A stretch of 42,998 nucleotides of DNA. Origin: Streptococcus sp. HMSC078D09. GTDB taxonomy: Bacteria > Bacillota > Bacilli > Lactobacillales > Streptococcaceae. The notes under the pieces were generated by a model. The model had not been told where the DNA came from and did not search any database. It worked only from the letters and a program-made list of their open reading frames with translations. Shown piece after piece: positions 38,138 through 42,998 of this stretch (positions within the stretch are counted from its first letter, which is position 1; every line of letters begins with the position of its first letter). Location of the stretch: positions 496,636-539,633 of the forward strand of contig NZ_KV813675.1 of NCBI RefSeq assembly GCF_001813675.1, given 5' to 3'. The position numbers and the translations under genes are program-made.

Positions 38138-40549
38138 ATGAAATTAGTAGCTATTGTTGGTACCAATGCCAAACAATCTTATAACCGTAGTTTGTTGCAA
38201 TTTATGCAAAGACATTTTGCAACCAAAGCGGATATTGAGATTTTAGAAATTACCGATGTACCGATGTTCAATGAAACCGATGATCAAACAGATACACCTG
38301 TTATTCAGAAGTTTAACCAAGCGATTTCGGAAGCAGACGGTGTGATTATTTCGACACCTGAACACAATCATACGATTCCATCAAGTTTGAATAGCTTGAT
38401 CGAGTGGTTGTCTTTTAACATCCATCCACTAGATGGAAAACCAACCATGATTGTAGGGGCTTCTTATGATGTTCAAGGTTCTTCACGTGCCCAACTTCAT
38501 CTTCGTCAGATTTTGGATGCACCTGGTGTAAATGCAACAGTTATGCCAGGAAGTGAATTCTTACTTGGCCGAGCTCATCGAGCATTTGATGCAAATGGGG
38601 ATTTGGTTGATGAACGAACCGTCGATTTCTTAGATAGTTGTTTCTATCATTTCCTTCGCTTTGTATCTGTTGCAAACCAACTAAATCTTCCTGAAGAAAT
38701 TCGATTTGAGCCAGGAACTTATCACGTTACAACTGAAGGACATAATGGTAAATTGCCAATGGACGTCACAGTTTCTGAGGACCGTATTGAAAAAATTGAA
38801 ATTGATTCTTCTGGAGAATCTTCAGGAATCGCAGATGTTGTTTTCACTCGTATTCCAGCAGAAATCATTGAGGGACAAACTTTAAATGTTGATGCGGTGT
38901 CAGGTGCTTCTGTAACTTCAAATGGTGTCTTGGACGGAGTTGCACGTGCGGTCAAACAAGCCGGTGCAAATCCAGATGTTTTACGGAAACGTTCCAAAGC
39001 ACCATCTGCCCTAGATAAAGAAGATAAAACTTATCAGGCCGACGTTGTCATTGTCGGAGGTGGAGGAGCCGGTTTAGCTGCAGCTGCTACAGTCCTACAA
39101 GCTGGTAAGAAGCCAATTGTTGTAGAGAAATTCCCAGCAATTGGAGGAAATACTGTTCGTGCGGGTGGTCCAATGAATGCACCAGATCCAGCATGGCAAG
39201 GGACCTTCGAAGCTCATCCAGGTGAGGCAAACACTCTTCAAGAATTGATTGCGATAGATGAATCAACGATTGACCCAGAATATTTAGAAGACTTTAGAGC
39301 CTTGAAAGTTGAGGTTGAGCAGTATTTGCAGGATCCAAGCTATTTGTTTGATTCTACCTTACTTTACCGTATCCAAACCTATATCGGTGGAAAACGAAAA
39401 GATTTACAAGGACATGAAATTCATGGTCAATATGATTTAGTTTCTGTATTGACCGAACGAGCCCTTGAGTCTGTTCGCTGGTTGGAAGACATCGGTGTTG
39501 AATTTGTTCGTAGTGAAGTCACAATGCCAGTTGGAGCTCTTTGGCGTCGTGGTCATAAGCCGGTTCAACCCATGGGTTATGCCTTTATCTCGGTTCTACA
39601 AAAATATGTTCTAGAAAATGGAGGCAAGATCTTGACGGACTCTCCAGTTAAAGAATTGCTTGTAGAAGAAGGGACTGTCAAGGGTGTTAGAGCAGAAGGC
39701 CGAAACGGTCAAACCATCCTCGTTCATGCAGATGCTGTTGTTTTAGCTTCTGGAGGATTTGGTGCCAATACTAAGATGCTACAAAAATACAATACCTACT
39801 GGACCGAAATTGCGGATGATATTGCTACCTCTAATACACCAGCTGTAACAGGGGATGGAATCCTCTTAGGTCAAAGTGTAGGTGCAGATCTAGTGGGGAT
39901 GGGCTTTAGTCAAATGATGCCGGTATCTGATCCAGTGACAGGTGCTCTCTTCTCAGGACTTCAAGTTCCTCCAGCTAATTTCATCATGGTAAATACTGAA
40001 GGGAAGCGATTTGTAGATGAGTACGGTAGCCGAGACAAGCTATCTCAAGCAGCGATTGATAATGGAGGCTTGTTCTACTTGATTGCAGATGATCGCATCA
40101 AGGCAACAGCCTATAATACTAGCCAAGAAAAAATCGATGCCCAAGTCAAAGCAGGCACTCTATACCGTGCAGATACGATAGAAGAGTTGGCTGTTCAGAT
40201 TGGCATGGATCCACAGGTTTTAGCAGATACAATCAAAAAGTACAATTCTTATGTGGATGCGGGATTTGACCCTGAATTTAACAAGGGTAGTTTTGATCTC
40301 AAGTGTGAGGTCGCACCGTTCTACGCAACACCAAGAAAACCAGCTGTTCACCATACAATGGGTGGTCTCAAGATTGATACTTCAACACATGTTTTGAATG
40401 AAAAAGGTCAGATTATTCCTGGTTTGTATGCTGCCGGAGAAGTTGCAGGAGGACTTCACGCAGGTAACCGCCTAGGAGGAAATTCGCTTACGGATATCTT
40501 TACTTTTGGACGGATTGCAGGTCAAACAGCTGTTAAAGAAAATTGTTAG
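38138..40549 (+). CDS. Three-domain flavoprotein reductase (FMN reductase, FMN_bind, FAD_binding_2)
   Basis: 803 residues, no signal peptide. Residues about 1-190 are an NADPH-FMN reductase domain; about 200-275 an FMN_bind domain with [10 protein letters not shown] (252-261), the ApbE flavinylation motif with Ser258 as likely acceptor; about 295-800 a fumarate-reductase-type FAD domain with GGGGAG (307-312). This order is known from cytoplasmic NADH:fumarate and NADH:acrylate or cinnamate reductases. Catalytic Arg632 (GSRDK), His739 (HHTMGG) and Arg778 (NRLGG) are kept. Where fumarate reductases have the substrate His in QAHP, this protein has QMMP (592-595). No apbE is in the window. Likely reduces an unsaturated acid other than fumarate. 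Confidence 0.88.
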   Translation: MKLVAIVGTNAKQSYNRSLLQFMQRHFATKADIEILEITDVPMFNETDDQTDTPVIQKFNQAISEADGVIISTPEHNHTIPSSLNSLIEWLSFNIHPLDGKPTMIVGASYDVQGSSRAQLHLRQILDAPGVNATVMPGSEFLLGRAHRAFDANGDLVDERTVDFLDSCFYHFLRFVSVANQLNLPEEIRFEPGTYHVTTEGHNGKLPMDVTVSEDRIEKIEIDSSGESSGIADVVFTRIPAEIIEGQTLNVDAVSGASVTSNGVLDGVARAVKQAGANPDVLRKRSKAPSALDKEDKTYQADVVIVGGGGAGLAAAATVLQAGKKPIVVEKFPAIGGNTVRAGGPMNAPDPAWQGTFEAHPGEANTLQELIAIDESTIDPEYLEDFRALKVEVEQYLQDPSYLFDSTLLYRIQTYIGGKRKDLQGHEIHGQYDLVSVLTERALESVRWLEDIGVEFVRSEVTMPVGALWRRGHKPVQPMGYAFISVLQKYVLENGGKILTDSPVKELLVEEGTVKGVRAEGRNGQTILVHADAVVLASGGFGANTKMLQKYNTYWTEIADDIATSNTPAVTGDGILLGQSVGADLVGMGFSQMMPVSDPVTGALFSGLQVPPANFIMVNTEGKRFVDEYGSRDKLSQAAIDNGGLFYLIADDRIKATAYNTSQEKIDAQVKAGTLYRADTIEELAVQIGMDPQVLADTIKKYNSYVDAGFDPEFNKGSFDLKCEVAPFYATPRKPAVHHTMGGLKIDTSTHVLNEKGQIIPGLYAAGEVAGGLHAGNRLGGNSLTDIFTFGRIAGQTAVKENC

Positions 40550-40622
40550 TAGTGGATTTAAAATCTTAGCTAACTTTAAGTCTGTTCATGTATCTTGTCA
40601 TCATTAAATGAAGATCTCTTAT
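40550..40622 (+). other. Gap downstream of the flavoprotein gene
   Basis: The gap 40550-41201 is 652 bases. This first part is AT-rich and shows no ORF, promoter or clear terminator; the nearest terminator for the flavoprotein operon is at 40774. The remaining parts are listed separately. Confidence 0.5.
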
Positions 40623-40723
40623 TACTCTTCGAAAATCTCACCATACTTCGTTAAATTCGACTTACCTAACTTTAGTTATGTTTGCGTCGCTCTGCCTAGT
40701 TTGATTTCGATTTTCATTGAGTA
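40623..40723. repeat. BOX-like element (A-C type, diverged)
   Basis: 101 bp with terminal inverted repeats TACTCTTCGAAAATC (from 40623) and GATTTTCATTGAGTA (to 40723). These match the outer ends of BOX elements known from Streptococcus pneumoniae and relatives. The GCCTAGTTTGATT segment near the right end matches the boxC part. The middle is diverged and no boxB copy is seen. Such elements can fold into long hairpins and affect neighbouring expression. Confidence 0.75.
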
Positions 40724-40773
40724 ACCTTCATTTAATGAAATCCTAAAACTTTTTTCATCATAATCTCCTAATG

Positions 40774-40799
40774 AAGTCACTAAATTCGGTGACTTTTTA
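40774..40799 (+). terminator. Intrinsic terminator
   Basis: AAGTCAC (40774-40780) and GTGACTT (40789-40795) followed by T-rich sequence. It may end transcripts from the flavoprotein operon 225 nt upstream. Confidence 0.7.
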
Positions 40800-40841
40800 T
40801 TTGAAAAATTGTAAAATATAGTGCAACAAAAAACTCATCTT

Positions 40842-40851
40842 GTGCTATACT
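40842..40851 (+). promoter_or_regulatory. Orphan promoter in the udk upstream gap
   Basis: TGcTATACT lies at 40843-40851, with an imperfect dyad (TATAGTGCAA at 40818 and TTGTGCTATA at 40840) over the region. No ORF follows for 350 nt, so it either drives a small RNA or is a distal udk promoter. Confidence 0.4.
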
Positions 40852-40954
40852 GTAATTGTAATTTTTAAAAATTTTTGGTGTTAGAACTGTTGCCTCAGTC
40901 CTAGCGCTTTTTCTTTGTCGTATTTTTGGTGGATGTACGAGTTTTTTTTAAAAA

Positions 40955-41008
40955 TTCCGGCACTTTCATATGAACTAGGGCAAAGCCCTATTAATGACCG
41001 CGGAATTC
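40955..41008. other. Nested hairpin, possible small structured RNA
   Basis: ATTCCG (about 40955) pairs with CGGAAT (about 41002), enclosing TCAT/ATGA and TAGGGC, AAA loop, GCCCTA. No T tract follows, so it is not a simple terminator. It lies downstream of the orphan promoter. Confidence 0.45.
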
Positions 41009-41111
41009 TATTGTTCACCTTCATTTTAAGCTGAACTTTCTTTTTCTGTCATGAGTTAGCAGGCTGATCTTGCTTAAAGTTTTTGTTTCCAAATTTCTGA
41101 CTGAAAAACTA

Positions 41112-41140
41112 TTCATGTCTAGGCAAAAATATGGTAAAAT
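41112..41140 (+). promoter_or_regulatory. udk promoter
   Basis: TTCATG (41112-41117), 17-nt spacer, TAAAAT (41135-41140) with TG at 41132-41133. The 5' leader contains a hairpin, CTGAGAT (41154-41160) with ATCTCAG (41170-41176), before the GGAG at 41192. Confidence 0.6.
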
Positions 41141-41201
41141 GGATAAGATGTGTCTGAGATGTCTATTATATCTCAGGCGACTACAGGTAATGGAGTAGAA
41201 A

Positions 41202-41840
41202 ATGCAAAATAGACCTATTATTATTGGTGTTACTGGTGGTTCTGGTGGTGGAAAGACCAGTGTGTCTCGTGCCATTTTGGCTAATTTCCCGAATGAAAAG
41301 ATTGCCATGATTGAGCATGATTCTTATTACAAGGACCAGAGTCATTTGACCTTTGAGGAGCGGATCAAGACCAACTATGACCATCCTTTTGCCTTTGATA
41401 CGGACTTGATGATTGCGCAGATCAATGAACTCTTGGAGGGTCGTCCGGTGGATATCCCAACTTATGACTATGCGGAACATACGCGCAGCAGCAAGACCTA
41501 TCGTCAGGAACCACAAGATGTTTTCATCGTGGAAGGAATCTTAGTTCTTGAAGACAAGCGTCTTCGGGACTTGATGGACATCAAGATTTTCGTTGATACG
41601 GATGATGATGTGCGGATTATTCGCCGGATCAAGCGCGATATGGAGGAGCGTGGCCGGAGTCTGGATAGTGTCATTGAGCAATACCTTGGTGTAGTAAAAC
41701 CGATGTATCACCAGTTCATCGAGCCAACCAAGCGTTATGCGGACGTGATCATTCCTGAGGGCGTGACCAACACAGTTGCGATTGACTTGATCACAACCAA
41801 GATTGAAAAAATCCTCAACGAAGCGCGTGAGGGAAAATAA
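41202..41840 (+). CDS. udk: Uridine kinase
   Basis: 212 residues. Phosphorylates uridine and cytidine in pyrimidine salvage. The P-loop GGSGGGKTS is at 12-20; DSYYKD, FDHP-like YDHPFAFD and [13 protein letters not shown] are the uridine-kinase signatures. GGAG lies 6 nt before the ATG. A terminator-like hairpin follows at 41967. Confidence 0.96.
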   Translation: MQNRPIIIGVTGGSGGGKTSVSRAILANFPNEKIAMIEHDSYYKDQSHLTFEERIKTNYDHPFAFDTDLMIAQINELLEGRPVDIPTYDYAEHTRSSKTYRQEPQDVFIVEGILVLEDKRLRDLMDIKIFVDTDDDVRIIRRIKRDMEERGRSLDSVIEQYLGVVKPMYHQFIEPTKRYADVIIPEGVTNTVAIDLITTKIEKILNEAREGK

Positions 41841-41966
41841 AAATAGGGAGAAAGAGGGAAATCGATCTCCAATCCAATAACAATAGTTGGAATTACGGAA
41901 TGTCGCAGTAGTTGGTGAGACTCGTCATTCGTCTAAAAGCTCGAAAGAGTTCTCCATCAATGTTGC

Positions 41967-42016
41967 GGGGGTGGTACGAGAAATGGTTTTTAACATTCTG
42001 TACCACTCCCTCTTTT
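41967..42016 (+). terminator. Terminator-like hairpin before the DUF1275 gene
   Basis: GGGGGTGGTAC (41967-41977) and GTACCACTCCC (42000-42010) form an 11-bp stem with one G-T pair, enclosing AATG/CATT, then a pyrimidine/T run. It could end the udk transcript or attenuate the next gene. The left arm resembles a T-box core (GGGTGGTAC) but lacks the following CCGCG. Confidence 0.6.
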
Positions 42017-42033
42017 TCCTAGGGAGAGTGGAA

Positions 42034-42723
42034 ATGAAAAGGGAGTTTCATTCGCGGACCAAGGCGTTCGCTTGTTTATTGACCATGTGTGCTGGTTTTT
42101 CAGATGCTTATACTTTTATTTGTCGGGGTGGGACCTTGGCGGCAGGCCAGACGGGAAATGTGGTCTTTCTATCGGTTGGTTTGATTGGCCAGCAGATCTC
42201 AGATGTAGAAGTAAAGTTAGCGACCATGTTGGCCTTTATGCTGGGAATCTTTTTGATGACGGTTTTGCGTCGCTTGATTGACAATTCAGTCTGGCGTCTC
42301 AGTACCTTGGTACCCTTTATCCTCACAACCTTGGTGACAGGATTTTTGCCAGCATCGGTAAAAAATGTCTTCATCGTGCCTTTTTTTGGCTTGAGTTTAG
42401 GAATCGTTGCGACTTCTTTTGGAGAAGTGGATGGCTACGCCTATAATCATTCCTTCATGACGGGAAATCTCAAGAAAACCATGGTGGCTTATGGGAATTT
42501 TGTCAGAGAAAAGGAGAAGAAATTCCTCTGGGAAGCCATCTTTATGACCTGCTTGATCGGGAGTTTCGTCTTTGGGGCCATTTTTTCGACCTATTTGATC
42601 CAGTTTTATGGGTTAGAGACCATTTGGCTGGTGTCCATCATCTTGACTATCTTTTTAATCTATCGCGCCATTCAGTATTTTGAGGTCTTTCACTTCAATC
42701 GGCGAGGCGACATAAATAGATAA
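42034..42723 (+). CDS. DUF1275 (YoaK family) membrane protein
   Basis: 229 residues with about six membrane helices. The N-terminal segment FACLLTMCAGFSDAYTF and AAGQTGNVVFLSVGL are typical of the family, as are SFMTGNLKK and the charged loop after it. Function is not established; small-molecule transport is only a guess. ATG 42034 follows AGGGAGAG; the frame extends upstream to 41887, but that part runs through the terminator hairpin and is rejected. Confidence 0.85.
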   Translation: MKREFHSRTKAFACLLTMCAGFSDAYTFICRGGTLAAGQTGNVVFLSVGLIGQQISDVEVKLATMLAFMLGIFLMTVLRRLIDNSVWRLSTLVPFILTTLVTGFLPASVKNVFIVPFFGLSLGIVATSFGEVDGYAYNHSFMTGNLKKTMVAYGNFVREKEKKFLWEAIFMTCLIGSFVFGAIFSTYLIQFYGLETIWLVSIILTIFLIYRAIQYFEVFHFNRRGDINR

Positions 42724-42807
42724 AATAATTTTTAGAAGAATGAGTTAAATGATTCTGCAAAGATATAAAACTGAGATTTCATTTTTAAAATGAATCAAGA
42801 ATATATT

Positions 42808-42944
42808 GAAACTTTCCGCCGTGAGAAAAGTGCTAGAAACACTATTGTTTCTAGCACTCGGAATTATTGAGACCTTAGGCTCAATAATTAGTCATGGAAC
42901 TTCATAGAAGTTCGCTGACGTCCGTGCTCACCTAAGGAAAGTTT
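42808..42944 (-). repeat. Covarying structured repeat, copy 4 (inverted)
   Basis: Outer stem AAACTTTCC (42809-42817) with GGAAAGTTT (42936-42944), then GTGAG/CTCAC. On the minus strand, hairpin 1 is GTCA/TGAC with GAACTTC/GAAGTTC, hairpin 2 AATTATTGAG/CTCAATAATT as in copy 1, and hairpin 3 AGTGCTAGAAAC/GTTTCTAGCACT, a double paired change from copy 1. It follows the DUF1275 gene by 84 nt. Confidence 0.85.
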
Positions 42945-42969
42945 TTAAGATAACTTTATCTATATTCCA

Positions 42970-42998
42970 GAGGCTGGGACAAAAATCCTAGCCTCTCA
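42970..42998 (-). repeat. Start of another composite repeat copy, cut by the window end
   Basis: AGGCTGGGA and TCCTAGCCT around a CAAAAA loop, then TCTCA, match the first bases of copy B at 29735 in the same orientation. The rest would lie beyond the window. Confidence 0.75.

Noticed and set aside
40623..40723. RUP element
   Set aside because: The ends and the right-hand segment fit BOX (boxA/boxC) better than what I recall of RUP.
40862..40948. Hydrophobic 28-codon frame in the udk upstream gap that vaguely recalls a membrane-protein N terminus
   Set aside because: It has no start codon or ribosome site and is preceded by a stop; a gene remnant cannot be supported.
41887..42033. 49-residue N-terminal extension of the DUF1275 protein from TTG 41887
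   Set aside because: It runs through a terminator hairpin, has no ribosome site, and the family starts at the 42034 ATG.

Overview
The window reads as chromosomal DNA of a Streptococcus, most likely of the mitis/sanguinis group. The evidence is the gene set and order (rexB-rexA, miaA-hflX-rnz-recJ-apt, metA-dnaD, rmlA-rmlC-rmlB, udk), intermediate GC by eye, AGGAG ribosome sites, TGnTATAAT extended -10 promoters and a BOX-like element of the kind known from pneumococcus and its relatives. The first 28 and last 29 bases are pieces of one repeat family, so this may be a whole draft contig broken at repeats. No tRNA, rRNA, CRISPR array, prophage or intact insertion sequence was found.

Layout. 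0.2-3.8 kb: a heterodimeric ABC exporter. 4.1-4.6 kb (-): glutathione peroxidase. 4.7-12.0 kb: RexB and RexA, the AddAB-type recombination nuclease, plus a small DUF4298-like gene. 12.3 kb (-): a 56-residue DUF3042-type gene. 12.5-18.1 kb: a compact operon of miaA, hflX, an unassigned gene, rnz, an SDR, a methyltransferase and a GNAT. 18.4-21.2 kb: recJ followed by a broken membrane-protein gene. 21.4-24.9 kb: apt, metA (predicted acetyl-CoA type), dnaD and a membrane-anchored GDPD-like protein. 24.9-25.9 kb (-): adenosine deaminase. 26.1-29.7 kb: a YghU-like GST, trmK, a NIF3-like gene and an FAD oxidoreductase. 30.0-30.8 kb: a ZIP metal transporter cut by an in-frame stop. 30.9-33.6 kb: three of the four dTDP-rhamnose genes. 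33.7-34.9 kb: a membrane-anchored hypothetical. 35.1-40.5 kb: an accessory-looking module of AraC regulator (-), MFS carrier (-), flavin reductase (+) and a three-domain flavoprotein reductase (+). 41.2-42.7 kb: udk and a DUF1275 membrane protein.

The most striking feature is not a gene. Five intergenic elements of about 130-146 bp (3889-4026, 11991-12123, 26867-27012, and inverted at 32413-32542 and 42808-42944) share one architecture: an outer stem enclosing three hairpins in fixed order, with short conserved linkers. Nearly every stem differs between copies by paired, compensating substitutions, so the fold appears conserved rather than only the sequence. I do not recognise the family. A second composite repeat of about 176 bp with nested palindromes occurs in two inverted full copies (18.07 and 29.74 kb) and as fragments at both window ends. 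It starts exactly at stop codons and carries terminator-like hairpins.

The accessory module at 35-40.5 kb is the best metabolic lead: a putative carboxylate transporter beside a cytoplasmic FMN/FAD reductase that keeps the fumarate-reductase catalytic Arg and His but has Met where fumarate reductases have a substrate-binding His. That suggests an unsaturated acid other than fumarate as electron acceptor.
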